Origin: Devosia ginsengisoli
GTDB taxonomy: Bacteria > Pseudomonadota > Alphaproteobacteria > Rhizobiales > Devosiaceae
Direction of reading: 5' to 3'
NCBI RefSeq assembly: GCF_007859655.1
Contig: NZ_CP042304.1
Span: forward strand, 2,542,001-2,606,000
DNA: 64,000 nt
Under the pieces are notes generated by a model. It saw only the letters and a program-made list of their open reading frames with translations. It ran no database searches and was not told where the DNA came from. The position numbers were made by a program, and so were the translations under genes. Of this stretch, positions 42,999 to 55,382 are shown piece by piece; the stretch's first letter is position 1, and each line of letters opens with the position of its first letter.

Positions 42999-43895
42999 GT
43001 GCGGTCCGACTATTGGGATCAGCCGGCATTCGAAACCATCCGGCCCCGCCGGCTGGTCACACCTTTGGTGTTCAATTCGCCCCATTCCGGCCGCGTCTAC
43101 CCCGAGCGCTTCCTCGCCATGACAAGGCTCGATCATCTCTCCATCCGCCAGTCGGAAGACGCCTGGGTCGACGAACTCTTCGCCCGCGCGCCCCATCTCG
43201 GCGCCCCCATGCTGCGCGCCCATTTCCCCCGCGCCTATCTCGACGTGAACCGCGAACCCTGGGAACTCGATCCCACCATGTTCGTCGAGCCGCTGTCCGA
43301 GCGCTTCAACACCACTTCGCCCCGCGTCGCTGCGGGTCTGGGCACGCTGGCCCGCGTCGTGGCCGAGAACAAGCCCATCTATCGCGACCGGCTGACGCTC
43401 GACGATGCCCGCATGCGCATCGAGGGCATCTATCACCCCTATCACGCCGCTTTGCAGAAGCTCCTGAGCGAAGCCATCGGCGCCTTCGGCATAGCCCTGC
43501 TGATCGATTGCCACTCCATGCCGCGCATTACCCGCTCCAACGACAAGGCGGCCCCCGATATCGTGCTGGGCGACCGTTACGGCACCACCTGCGCCCCCGG
43601 CCTGGTCGATCTGGCCGAAACCATCTTCGCCAGCGCCGGCCTCAAGGTCGCCCGCAACCGCCCCTATGCCGGGGGCTTCGCCACCCGCACCTATGGCCGC
43701 CCGCAACATGGCGTGCATGCCCTCCAGATCGAAATCAGCCGCCACCTCTACATGAACGAGGTCACCCTGGCCCGCAATGACGGCTTCGACGCCATCCGCG
43801 CCCTGGTCGAACGCCTGATCTTCGCCCTGATCGGCCTCGACCTGGTCTCGCTCGTCGGCAGCACCCCCGCCCTCACCGAGGAAGCGGCGGAATAG
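42999..43895 (+). CDS. N-formylglutamate amidohydrolase family protein
   Basis: 298 residues of the FGase family: LVFNSPHSGRVYPERFL near the N terminus, QSEDAWVDELFARAPHLGAPML, and LLIDCHSMPRITRSNDKAAPDIVLGDRYGTT, whose Asp/His residues bind zinc, then YAGGFATRTYGRPQHGVHALQIEISRHLYMNE. It would release glutamate from N-formylglutamate, the last step of one histidine degradation route, or act on a similar amide. The start is a GTG at 42999 after GGGGAGG; an ATG at 42906 adds an unlikely basic segment. No hut genes are adjacent. Confidence 0.9.
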   Translation: MRSDYWDQPAFETIRPRRLVTPLVFNSPHSGRVYPERFLAMTRLDHLSIRQSEDAWVDELFARAPHLGAPMLRAHFPRAYLDVNREPWELDPTMFVEPLSERFNTTSPRVAAGLGTLARVVAENKPIYRDRLTLDDARMRIEGIYHPYHAALQKLLSEAIGAFGIALLIDCHSMPRITRSNDKAAPDIVLGDRYGTTCAPGLVDLAETIFASAGLKVARNRPYAGGFATRTYGRPQHGVHALQIEISRHLYMNEVTLARNDGFDAIRALVERLIFALIGLDLVSLVGSTPALTEEAAE

Positions 43896-43907
43896 ATTTC
43901 CTTGTTG

Positions 43908-44026
43908 GATACCCCCTCCCAACCTCCCCCTGATAGGGGGAGGAGCCGCACTGTGGCTGGAGCGATATAGTGCCAAATCCCCGATCTGTTCCTCCCCCTA
44001 TCAGGGGAAGGCTAGGAGGGGTATCC
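43908..44026. repeat. Family G repeat pair
   Basis: ACCCCCTCCCAACCTCCCCC then TGATAGGGGGAGGAGC on the left, and CCTCCCCCTATCAGGGGAAG, GCTAGGAGGGGTATCC on the right, inverse to each other around about 50 bases. Confidence 0.82.
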
Positions 44027-44079
44027 AGAAAAGACTCACGTCCCCCGCACCACCCTGTGCTAGTTACGCCCATACCTCA

Positions 44080-44120
44080 GTAGACCTCATGGTGAGCCTG
44101 TCGAACCACGAGGTCGTGGC
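44080..44120. repeat. Family E repeat, single arm
   Basis: GTAGACCTCATGGTGAGCC, TGTCGAACCACGAGGTCGTGG, 14 bases before the hisN-like start, so it is within that gene's leader. The second arm is missing. Confidence 0.75.
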
Positions 44121-44133
44121 ACGGACCCCGCCC

Positions 44134-44922
44134 ATGACCCTCGATCTCGCCAAAATCGAAGCCACCCTCCTCGCCGCCGCCGAAGCCGCCGCCGCCCACA
44201 CGCTGCCCCTCTTCCGCACCCCGCTGGCCATCGACAACAAGTTCACCGTGGGCTTCGATCCCGTCACCGAGGCCGATCGCGGTGCTGAAACTGTCATCCG
44301 CGCCGTCATCGCGGAAAACTTCCCCGATCACGCTATTATCGGCGAGGAATGGGGCAGCTCCGGCGACAGCGATTACACCTGGATCATCGACCCGGTGGAC
44401 GGCACCCGCGCCTTCATTTCCGGCGCCCCCGTCTGGGGCACGCTGATCGGCTTCGCCCACAAGGGCGTGGCCATAGCCGGAATCATGAGCCAGCCCTTTA
44501 TCGGCGAAACCTTCCTCGCCGTGCCCGGCCGCGCCACCTATCGCCGCGGCGACACCACCACGCCCATCCGCACCAGCGGCCAGACCGACCTGGCTCCCTC
44601 CCGCGTCTTCACCACCACGCCATCCCTGTTCAACACGCCCGAACTGGCCGGCAAATGGCGCGCCATCGAATCCGCCACCCGCCTGCAACGCTTCGGCATG
44701 GATTGCTACGGCTACGCCCTGCTCGCCGCCGGCCACGCCGACCTGGTGATCGAGCCCCACCTCAACACCTACGACATCGCCGCCCTGGTCCCCATCATCC
44801 GCGAAGCCGGCGGCGCCATCGCCTGCTGGGACGGCACCGAACCCACCGCCGGCGGCAATGTGGTGGCGGCGGCGACGCCCGAACTGCTGGAAAAAGCGCT
44901 GGCGCTGGTCAATGCGTCATAA
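44134..44922 (+). CDS. hisN: Inositol-monophosphatase-family enzyme, probable histidinol-phosphatase
   Basis: 262 residues. Metal-binding motifs are IIGEEWG, WIIDPVDGTRAFISGAP (the WIDPIDGT signature) and the C-terminal YDIAALVPIIREAGG. The FDPVTEADRGAE start and RAFISGAPVWGTLIG resemble the HisN histidinol-phosphatases of actinobacteria and alphaproteobacteria more than inositol monophosphatases, so the histidine pathway is favoured but not proven. The start at 44134 excludes translated repeat sequence. No other his genes are near. Confidence 0.82.
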   Translation: MTLDLAKIEATLLAAAEAAAAHTLPLFRTPLAIDNKFTVGFDPVTEADRGAETVIRAVIAENFPDHAIIGEEWGSSGDSDYTWIIDPVDGTRAFISGAPVWGTLIGFAHKGVAIAGIMSQPFIGETFLAVPGRATYRRGDTTTPIRTSGQTDLAPSRVFTTTPSLFNTPELAGKWRAIESATRLQRFGMDCYGYALLAAGHADLVIEPHLNTYDIAALVPIIREAGGAIACWDGTEPTAGGNVVAAATPELLEKALALVNAS

Positions 44923-44947
44923 GGCACTCACACCCTACCCCACCCAC

Positions 44948-45075
44948 GATGTCACCCCGGCCTTGAGCCGGGGCCCATCCCGAGATTGCCCCGCCGCCGC
45001 AAGGTGGATCGAGCGACCACCGCACAAGGCCGAGCCATCTCAGGATGGATCCCCGCTTTCGCGGGGATGACATCG
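44948..45075. repeat. Family F repeat pair
   Basis: TGTCACCCCGGCCTTGAGCC with GGGGCCCATCC on the left, GGATCCCCGCTTTCGCGGGG and ATGACATCG on the right. The outer GATGTCA/TGACATC ends are inverse, and the right half is itself a hairpin. Confidence 0.82.
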
Positions 45076-45082
45076 AGAGCCA

Positions 45083-45139
45083 ATAGCCCTCATGGTGAGG
45101 TGCGAGCTCTTCGCGAGCCTCGAACCACGAGGGCGTGCC
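45083..45139. repeat. Family E repeat, single arm with GCGAAGAGC stem
   Basis: TAGCCCTCATGGTGAGGTGC, GAGCTCTTCGCGAGCCTCGA and ACCACGAGGGCGTG. It abuts the stop of the lysophospholipase-like gene. Confidence 0.8.
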
Positions 45140-45140
45140 C

Positions 45141-46115
45141 CTAAGCACTTTGTTCCGTAATAAACGCATCGAACGCCGCAAACACCTGCCCGCGGATCGC
45201 ATCGCTTTCCATGAACAGCTCATGCCGCGCCCCGGCGATCACCACGTGCCGCCCGGTGCGCAGGCGCAGGCCCAATTGCTCGATGGCCGGTGCCGACACC
45301 ACCTCGTCCCGCGCCGCCGCCAGCATCAGCAGCGGCACGTTGATGCGCGCGGGAAAATTGTCCTCCGCCGCCTCGGCCATGGCCCCGAAAGCCGAGGCCG
45401 CCCAGCGCACCGTCGGCACGCCGATTTCCAGCTCCGGCCGTTCCCTGACCACATCCACCGAGCGCATATAGCGGATCATGTCCCCGGTCAGCGGATTGCC
45501 CGGAAAGCTCGCTTCCGACACCGGCTTGTCCGCCTTGCGCCCCACCGGCATTTGCCCCAGCCCCAAAAAGCTCAGCGCCTCGCAGACCCGCGCCATGCCC
45601 TTCATGCTCAATGGCTGCCGGTCCAGCGCCACCATGGGCGCCGACAAAAACACCCGGTCGAACATCATCCGGTCATTGATCCCGGCAAAGAGCGACGCCA
45701 GCCCGCCCATGGAATGCCCCACGAGATAATAGGGCGGCGGACAGTCCGGCAGCAGGATTTCCCCGTGAAAGCTCCGCAAATCCGTCCAGTAATCCTCGAA
45801 CCGGTCGACATAGCCCAGTTTGCGATTGCCGATCAGCCGGTCCGACCCGCCCTGCCCGCGCCAGTCGAATGTGGCCACGGCAAAGCCGCGCCGGCGGAAA
45901 TCGGCCACGGTCTCGAAATATTTCTCGATGAATTCGGTGCGCCCCTGCACCAGGCAGATCGTCCCCCGATGCGCCCCCTCCGATTTCGGCCAGGTCGCAT
46001 AGCGCAGCTGCACATTGTCAGCCGTCTTGAAAAAGCCCACGCGCCCGCCCTCCGGCATGGGGTTGGACGGGATATTGACGAGATCAGGTCCATTGGGATT
46101 GACGACGGCGTTCAT
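45141..46115 (-). CDS. Alpha/beta hydrolase, lysophospholipase (PldB)-like
   Basis: 324 residues. ICLVQGRTEFIEKYFETVADFRRRGFAVATFDWRGQGGSDRL and the nucleophile elbow YYLVGHSMGGLAS identify the monoglyceride lipase/PldB group; the acid residue lies in MLAAARDEVV and the His in AGARHELFMESDAIR. It probably hydrolyses lysophospholipids or monoglycerides on the inner side of the membrane. The ATG at 46115 gives MNAVVNPNGPDLVNIPSNP; the longer frame to 46241 would run through a terminator hairpin. A candidate small RNA lies just upstream on the same strand. Confidence 0.9.
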   Translation of the reverse strand: MNAVVNPNGPDLVNIPSNPMPEGGRVGFFKTADNVQLRYATWPKSEGAHRGTICLVQGRTEFIEKYFETVADFRRRGFAVATFDWRGQGGSDRLIGNRKLGYVDRFEDYWTDLRSFHGEILLPDCPPPYYLVGHSMGGLASLFAGINDRMMFDRVFLSAPMVALDRQPLSMKGMARVCEALSFLGLGQMPVGRKADKPVSEASFPGNPLTGDMIRYMRSVDVVRERPELEIGVPTVRWAASAFGAMAEAAEDNFPARINVPLLMLAAARDEVVSAPAIEQLGLRLRTGRHVVIAGARHELFMESDAIRGQVFAAFDAFITEQSA

Positions 46116-46161
46116 GGGCACTTCCGCGCAAGAGGTGACCTGTCTTAGCCCAAACAGCTTG

Positions 46162-46310
46162 AAAAAAGGAAAACCGGCATCTCTTGCGAGATACCGGCTT
46201 CCTTGTTGCGGCCCATGCGGGGGGCGGGTGATGGGCCGCATTGGGGTTGTGACGAGGTCTCCCTCAACACATGCCCCCTTCTAGCCGCCCCAGCCTGAAC
46301 TCGACCGGAC
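46162..46310 (-). ncRNA. Candidate small RNA with C-rich loop and intrinsic terminator
   Basis: Read on the minus strand this region has a GAGGGAGACCTC hairpin, a perfect 10-bp stem TGCGGCCCAT/ATGGGCCGCA (46207-46216 and 46231-46240) with a 14-base loop rich in C (CACCCGCCCCCCGC), and finally a stem CCGGTATCTC-GCAA-GAGATGCCGG followed by TTTTCCTTTTTT. C-rich loops plus a terminal U run are typical of trans-acting small RNAs in alphaproteobacteria. The 5' end is not known; about 140 bases is a guess from the LexA-type box upstream. It could instead be a leader attenuator of the hydrolase gene. Confidence 0.5.
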
Positions 46311-46316
46311 TGCGCC

Positions 46317-46331
46317 GTTCATATTCGGTTC
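46317..46331. promoter_or_regulatory. LexA-type box
   Basis: GTTCATATTCGGTTC is an exact GTTC-N7-GTTC direct repeat, the SOS box described for alphaproteobacteria. It lies directly upstream of the candidate small RNA and 202 bases upstream of the hydrolase start. Confidence 0.6.
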
Positions 46332-46366
46332 ATCTTTTGGCAGGGGTCCGCACCACACCCACCGCG

Positions 46367-46452
46367 CGTCACCCTCGGGCTTGACCCGAGGGCTCTACAC
46401 TTGCCCGGCGCTCCGCAAGTAGAGACCCCTCGGGTCAAGCCCGAGGGTGACG
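46367..46452. repeat. Family D repeat, copy 3
   Basis: CGTCACCCTCGGGCTTGACC, CGAGGGCTCTACACTTGCCC, then CCCTCGGGTCAAGCCCGAGG and GTGACG, between the LexA-type box and the hsp20 promoter. Confidence 0.87.
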
Positions 46453-46492
46453 ATCTGTGATGGACTAGGTCAGCCGTAGTGCAATCAGCACC

Positions 46493-46520
46493 CTTGAACC
46501 CCAAAATCCGCCCCCCATAT
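46493..46520 (+). promoter_or_regulatory. Heat-shock (RpoH) promoter of hsp20
   Basis: CTTGAA (46493-46498) and CCCCATAT (46513-46520) with a 14-base spacer match the sigma-32 consensus in both boxes. Transcription would begin near 46527, giving a leader of about 110 bases. Confidence 0.87.
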
Positions 46521-46526
46521 TTCAAT

Positions 46527-46638
46527 CGTTCGCCGGACTATCCGGGAACCCCGACCTCGCAATCGTCAGCTCGCCTGCAACAGGGAGCCCTGATCGAGAC
46601 CACCGGGACATCCACGTTGCTCACAGGAGAATGTGACC
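46527..46638 (+). promoter_or_regulatory. ROSE-like RNA thermometer in the hsp20 leader
   Basis: The last hairpin pairs TTGCT (46617-46621) with the ribosome site AGGAG (46625-46629) across a three-base CAC loop, leaving a G opposite a G. This U-U/C-G-C-U element against AGGA is the signature of ROSE elements, which block rhizobial small heat-shock messages until the temperature rises. Upstream leader parts such as CCGGACTATCCGG can form a further stem. Confidence 0.72.
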
Positions 46639-47097
46639 ATGCAGACCATCGATTTTTCCCCCTTCTATCGTTCGACCGTCGGCTTTGACCGCGTCTTCAA
46701 CCGTCTCGACACCCTTGTCGGGCAGGAAGCCAAAACCTACCCGCCCTACAATATCGAGCGCACCGGCGATGATGCCTACCGCATCTCGATCGCCGTCGCC
46801 GGCTTTGCCAATGGCGACATCGCCATCGAGACCAAGGAGAACAACCTGGTCGTGAAGGGCGCCAAGCCCGCCGAGAGCGGCGACAAATCCCGTGAATTCC
46901 TCCATCGCGGCATTGCCGAGCGCGCCTTCGAGCTGCGCTTCCAGCTTGCCGACTATGTCGAGGTTCAGGGCGCCAGCCTCGAAAACGGCTTGCTGCACCT
47001 GGAACTGAAGCGCGAACTGCCCGAAAGCAAGAAGCCGCGTTCCATCCAGATCAGCGCCGGCACCCAGCCGACCATCGAGGACAAGTCGGTCAACTAA
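46639..47097 (+). CDS. Small heat-shock protein, Hsp20/IbpA family
   Basis: 152 residues with the alpha-crystallin domain (about 35-125): YPPYNIERTGDDAYRISIAVAGF, LVVKGAKP, FLHRGIAERAFELRFQLADYVEV and the terminal LENGLLHLELKRELPESKKPRSIQI. This is the class A rhizobial IbpA type. It holds unfolding proteins as an ATP-independent chaperone. The ATG at 46639 is preferred over GTG 46633 because AGGAGA is 8 bases upstream of it. Heat-shock promoter and RNA thermometer precede it; a strong terminator follows. Confidence 0.95.
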   Translation: MQTIDFSPFYRSTVGFDRVFNRLDTLVGQEAKTYPPYNIERTGDDAYRISIAVAGFANGDIAIETKENNLVVKGAKPAESGDKSREFLHRGIAERAFELRFQLADYVEVQGASLENGLLHLELKRELPESKKPRSIQISAGTQPTIEDKSVN

Positions 47098-47122
47098 GGC
47101 CGGTTTCTCCTTCACGATAGAG

Positions 47123-47151
47123 GGCGCAGTCCGCAAGGACTGCGCCTTTTT
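47123..47151 (+). terminator. Intrinsic terminator of hsp20
   Basis: GGCGCAGTCC-GCAA-GGACTGCGCC is a perfect 10-bp stem with a four-base loop, followed by TTTTT, 26 bases after the hsp20 stop. Confidence 0.95.
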
Positions 47152-47155
47152 ATTG

Positions 47156-47278
47156 GGATACCCCCTCCCAACCTCCCCCTGATAGGGGGAGGAGCAGATC
47201 GAGCTTGGGGCACAACCTCGCCACATCCACCGGCCGGATTCCTCCCCCTGTCAGGGGGAGGCTAGGAGGGGGTACCCA
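47156..47278. repeat. Family G repeat pair
   Basis: ACCCCCTCCCAACCTCCCCC with TGATAGGGGGAGGAGC, and inverse TCCTCCCCCTGTCAGGGGGA with GGCTAGGAGGGGGTACCC. It follows the hsp20 terminator directly. Confidence 0.85.
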
Positions 47279-47364
47279 CCTTCAAGCAAACAGCCCCACA
47301 AACGGAACCTCCACCCAGCCCGCAAGTTGTGTCCCCAGACCACCAGCGTCAAAGGACTCCCCCC

Positions 47365-47838
47365 ATGAAAACCCCCTCCATCGCCCTCAAATCCAATGCC
47401 AAATCGGCAGTCATCGATATCCTGAATGCGCGGCTGGCCGATGCCATCGATCTGGCGCTCATCACCAAGCAGGCGCATTGGAACCTCAAGGGCCCCAATT
47501 TCATCGCCGTGCACGAAATGCTCGATCCCATGCGCACGGCCATCGACACCCATGTCGACACCATCGCCGAGCGCGTGGCCCAGCTCGACGGCATTGCCCT
47601 GGGCACCAGCCAGGTCGTCGCCAAGGCAACCGCCCTCGCCCCCTACCCCACCGATATCCGCAAGGTCGCCGACCATCTCGCCGCGCTGGCCGACCGCTTT
47701 TCTACCCTGGCCAACCAGGTCCGCGAAGATATCGACGCCACCGACGAAGCCGGCGATGCCGACGCCGCCGACATCCTCACCGCCTTCTCGCGCGAACTCG
47801 ACAAGGACCTCTGGTTCATCAAGTCCCACCTCGAATAG
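47365..47838 (+). CDS. dps: DNA starvation/stationary phase protection protein Dps
   Basis: 157 residues of the Dps mini-ferritin. The ferroxidase site motifs are TKQAHWNLKGPNFIAVHEMLD (His and the acidic residues) and DTHVDTIAERVAQLDG, as in other Dps proteins. It forms a dodecamer that oxidises iron with peroxide and protects DNA. The ATG at 47365 has AAGGA about 10 bases upstream. No Irr-like box is seen in the 85 bases before it. Confidence 0.94.
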   Translation: MKTPSIALKSNAKSAVIDILNARLADAIDLALITKQAHWNLKGPNFIAVHEMLDPMRTAIDTHVDTIAERVAQLDGIALGTSQVVAKATALAPYPTDIRKVADHLAALADRFSTLANQVREDIDATDEAGDADAADILTAFSRELDKDLWFIKSHLE

Positions 47839-47874
47839 CGCGGTTATCTCGGACTTCTATGGCACCCACCGGCC

Positions 47875-48030
47875 CACCCTCTCCCCTCGTGGGAGAGGGT
47901 GGAAATCCGCGTTCAGCGGATTTCCGGGTGAGGGGGTCTGCGCTCCCCCTATGCTTCAATGTCTGCGAATCCCTTGGCGCCCCCTCATCCACCCTTCGGG
48001 CACCTTCTCCCACAGGGGGAGAAGGGAAGA
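47875..48030. repeat. Family A repeat, copy 4
   Basis: CACCCTCTCCCCTCGTGGGA, GAGGGTGGAAATCCGCGTTC, TTTCCGGGTGAGGGGG and later TCATCCACCCTTCGGGCACC, TTCTCCCACAGGGGGAGAAG. Confidence 0.85.
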
Positions 48031-48155
48031 GTGGGGTGATTCACGCGCACAGAACTAAAGCCTCTTTCACCCACCTGAACGTCCCGTTCACGCGCTAGTC
48101 AGTGCATCCCTCCCAGTCTTGCGCTATATTCGATCCGCGCTCTGAGAGACTTGCC

Positions 48156-49214
48156 ATGTCCTTGCCTCTTCCTCGCCTACGCCCTGCCTGCCTCATTCTG
48201 TCCGCCGCTATTCTCGCCGCCATGCCGGCCGCCCGCGCCGCCGATTTTCTCGCCACCGATACCTGGCCCATGGCTGATGCACAGCAGGCCTTGGCCGACG
48301 AGCTCGGCACCGCCCTGGTCCACGACATCACCATCGATACCGACAGCATCTCCATCACCGCCGATCACGCCGCCGATCCCGAACAGACCACCGATTATTC
48401 CTGGGACGGCGCCAGCGTGCGCCCTGGCATGAGCATGCCCAATTTCGCCGCCCTGGGCATGGGCGACACCAGGCCCTTTCCCCTTGCCGACCTGCCGCTC
48501 GATCGCCTGCCCCAGGTCAAGCGCGCGGCCATCGCCGCTTTTGCCCTGTCCGGAGCCCAGATCACCGAGATCGAAGGCACCATGCCGACCACCCGCACCA
48601 GCAAGAAGCTCGTTCCCCTCTGGGAAGTGCATTTTGCCCAGCCCGGTGGTGAAGCGGGCTCGGTCCTGCTGACGGGCAATGCCCAGGTCGTCGATATCCT
48701 CCTGCCCGCCACCCAGCAGGCCGAGGCCGGCCCCTGGCTCGCCCCCGCCACCGTAGCGGGCACGCTGGCCCGCCTCGGCGCGGAATTCGGCCCCAATGCG
48801 CGCTATGCCGAAATCCTGATCGATGACAGCAAGGCGCTGGTGCAGATGGAAGACCCGCGCAGTCCCGGCCAGATCGTCGAGATCTATGTCAACGCCGATT
48901 CCATAACGCGCCACGACTCCATGATGAACATGCCCAACCCTTTCGCCGCCTCGCTGGAGCGGGCCTTCACCCTGTCCGACATTGCCGCGCTCGATGCCGA
49001 CGGGCTAGCCGACCTGGAACAGCGCACCCTCGAGCGCATGGGCATGCCCGGCATGAGCGTCTTCCGCTACACCATCTCCCGCTCCGTCCTGTTCATGACA
49101 CCGGAGGATGATCGCCTCGTCGTCGAAGTGCGCGCCGAACTGTCCGACGGCTGGACCGGCGGCCGCGTCGCTTATGACATGGCGGGCAACGAGGTCGATG
49201 TGGTCACGCCCTGA
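48156..49214 (+). CDS. Secreted protein of unknown function
   Basis: 352 residues: signal peptide MSLPLPRLRPACLILSAAIL with cleavage after ARA, then a mostly beta-strand mature protein with a Thr/Asp-rich first half (DITIDTDSISITADHAADPEQTTD) and two later similar strand sets (WEVHFAQPGGEAGSVLLTGNAQVVDILLP and FRYTISRSVLFMTPEDDRLVVEVRAEL). No Cys outside the signal and no known catalytic motif. I do not recognise the family. Probably periplasmic. It precedes a methyltransferase by 62 bases on the same strand. Confidence 0.78.
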   Translation: MSLPLPRLRPACLILSAAILAAMPAARAADFLATDTWPMADAQQALADELGTALVHDITIDTDSISITADHAADPEQTTDYSWDGASVRPGMSMPNFAALGMGDTRPFPLADLPLDRLPQVKRAAIAAFALSGAQITEIEGTMPTTRTSKKLVPLWEVHFAQPGGEAGSVLLTGNAQVVDILLPATQQAEAGPWLAPATVAGTLARLGAEFGPNARYAEILIDDSKALVQMEDPRSPGQIVEIYVNADSITRHDSMMNMPNPFAASLERAFTLSDIAALDADGLADLEQRTLERMGMPGMSVFRYTISRSVLFMTPEDDRLVVEVRAELSDGWTGGRVAYDMAGNEVDVVTP

Positions 49215-49276
49215 CCCACGGCTTGCCCCCGCCCTCTCGATCCGCCAAGCTGGCTCGGCATCCAGGGAGCCCGGCC

Positions 49277-49876
49277 ATGGCCAAGTTCGCCGACAATTTC
49301 GAAGGCTGGTATAAATATGCCGAGCGCGCCGCCGGCCGTCCGCCGCGGCCGCTGCTGGTCGAGGCCGTCACCCTTGCATCCGGCCGCGACGCCGCGCTCG
49401 ATATCGGTGCCGGCGCCCTCAACGACACTATCCACCTGCTCGGCGCTGGCTTCGCCCATGTCACTGCACTCGATGGCGAACCTATCGCGCAGCAGATCGC
49501 CGATACGCTCCCCGCCGACCGCTTCAGCTATGTCATTTCCCGCTTCGAGGATTTCCCCTTTCCGCCAGCGACCTATGACCTACTCAACGCGCAATATGCC
49601 CTGCCCTTCATCCGGCCCGACCAGTTCGACCGGGTCTTTGCCGCCATGCTCGCTTCGCTGAAGCCCGGCGCCCTATTCACCGGCCAGCTCTTCGGCGACC
49701 GCGACGACTGGGCCGGCACACCGAGCATGACCTTCCACACCCGCGCCGCCGCCGAAGCTCTCCTCGCCCCGCTGACCCTGCTCAGCTTCCGCGAAGAAGA
49801 CGATCCCGACAGCCAGACCCTCAACGGCACCGCCAAGCACTGGCACCTCTACCACTTCCTCGCCCGCCGCGACTGA
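49277..49876 (+). CDS. SAM-dependent methyltransferase, class I
   Basis: 199 residues. Motif I is AALDIGAGALNDTIHLLG (about 40-57), a second acidic motif VTALDGEPIAQQIAD, motif with FSYVISRFEDFPFPPATYDLLNAQYALPFI, and LKPGALFTGQLFGDRDDWAG as post-motif. This is the small tellurite-resistance/TehB-like class I fold. The acceptor is unknown. The ATG at 49277 gives the natural start MAKFADNFEGWYKYAERAAG. Confidence 0.85.
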   Translation: MAKFADNFEGWYKYAERAAGRPPRPLLVEAVTLASGRDAALDIGAGALNDTIHLLGAGFAHVTALDGEPIAQQIADTLPADRFSYVISRFEDFPFPPATYDLLNAQYALPFIRPDQFDRVFAAMLASLKPGALFTGQLFGDRDDWAGTPSMTFHTRAAAEALLAPLTLLSFREEDDPDSQTLNGTAKHWHLYHFLARRD

Positions 49877-50471
49877 CTCGGGGCTTTTTCACGACTCAAC
49901 TCCCCATAAAGTCCTACACGCACCTCAATCCAGAATAGGCAAACCAATCGAAATCCCGCCCAAAATAGGGATTTTGCTCAAAAACTATTCATAATGCCTG
50001 CTTTTTAAGCGAAGTAGCCAATTTCACCGCCAGAACTCCTACAAATCCTATAGCGAAATATCGCCTTTCCTATAGATTTTTCACAAAGTCCAGCTTTGGC
50101 GCTTGCTCGCAGTTTTGAATTATGCAAATGTGCCGGCGTTAGGGCAGCACGACTGTCCTATCTGACGCGTCGCCCCGCTCTCCGCGGCCAGCGCGCACGC
50201 TGGTCCGGCTGGCCCGCTATGCCATTAGCGGAAACGGATAGGCGGGACTAATATAGTCCGAATTTCGAGTGGCCATTTGGATGCAGCGCCACTCCCCACG
50301 CATGGACGCGTTTGCGCTTCCGAGCCGTACTGTATAGTACGACCCGCCTGAACAATGCGCCCACAGAGGAACCAACGCATCCAGCCCGCCGCACGCCGGC
50401 ACCATCAGGATGCACACGACATAGCGACAGCGCCCGGCAACGGGCACGACCCAACGAGTGAGGAACAAGCC
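49877..50471 (+). other. Non-coding region upstream of gltB
   Basis: No gene is apparent. It contains AAATCCC/GGGATTT (49951-49957 and 49968-49974) as a possible end for the methyltransferase message, two TCCTATAG repeats 22 bp apart (50046 and 50068) flanking GCGA-AATA-TCGC, and a GTACT-GTAT-AGTAC palindrome at 50327-50340 whose TATAGT could serve as the -10 of the gltB promoter. The first 230 bases are clearly richer in A and T than the surrounding genes, which fits a regulatory region. Confidence 0.5.
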
Positions 50472-55217
<4,746 letters not shown>

Positions 55218-55263
55218 TGATGACCCGCAGCACTCGGTGGCACCACCTTGCCACTTCCACCAC

Positions 55264-55337
55264 GCCCACCCTCCCCCTTGAGGGGAGGGTAGCGCAGTTA
55301 GGCCCGCAGGGCCGTAGCGCAGCTAGGGAGGGGGTAA
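55264..55337. repeat. Family B repeat, copy 5, between gltB and gltD
   Basis: CCCACCCTCCCCCTTGAGG, GGAGGGTAGCGCAGTTAGGC, CCGCAGGGCCGTAGCGCAGC and TAGGGAGGGGGTAAC, in the 165-base gap of an operon that is usually tightly spaced. Confidence 0.85.
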
Positions 55338-55382
55338 CTCCCACCCACCGTACCAACGACACCAATTCCAGGGAGCAAAGCC

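Noticed and set aside
49951..49974. AAATCCC/GGGATTT as an intrinsic terminator
   Set aside because: The stem is short, AT-rich and followed by only four T; kept only as a note in the gap entry.
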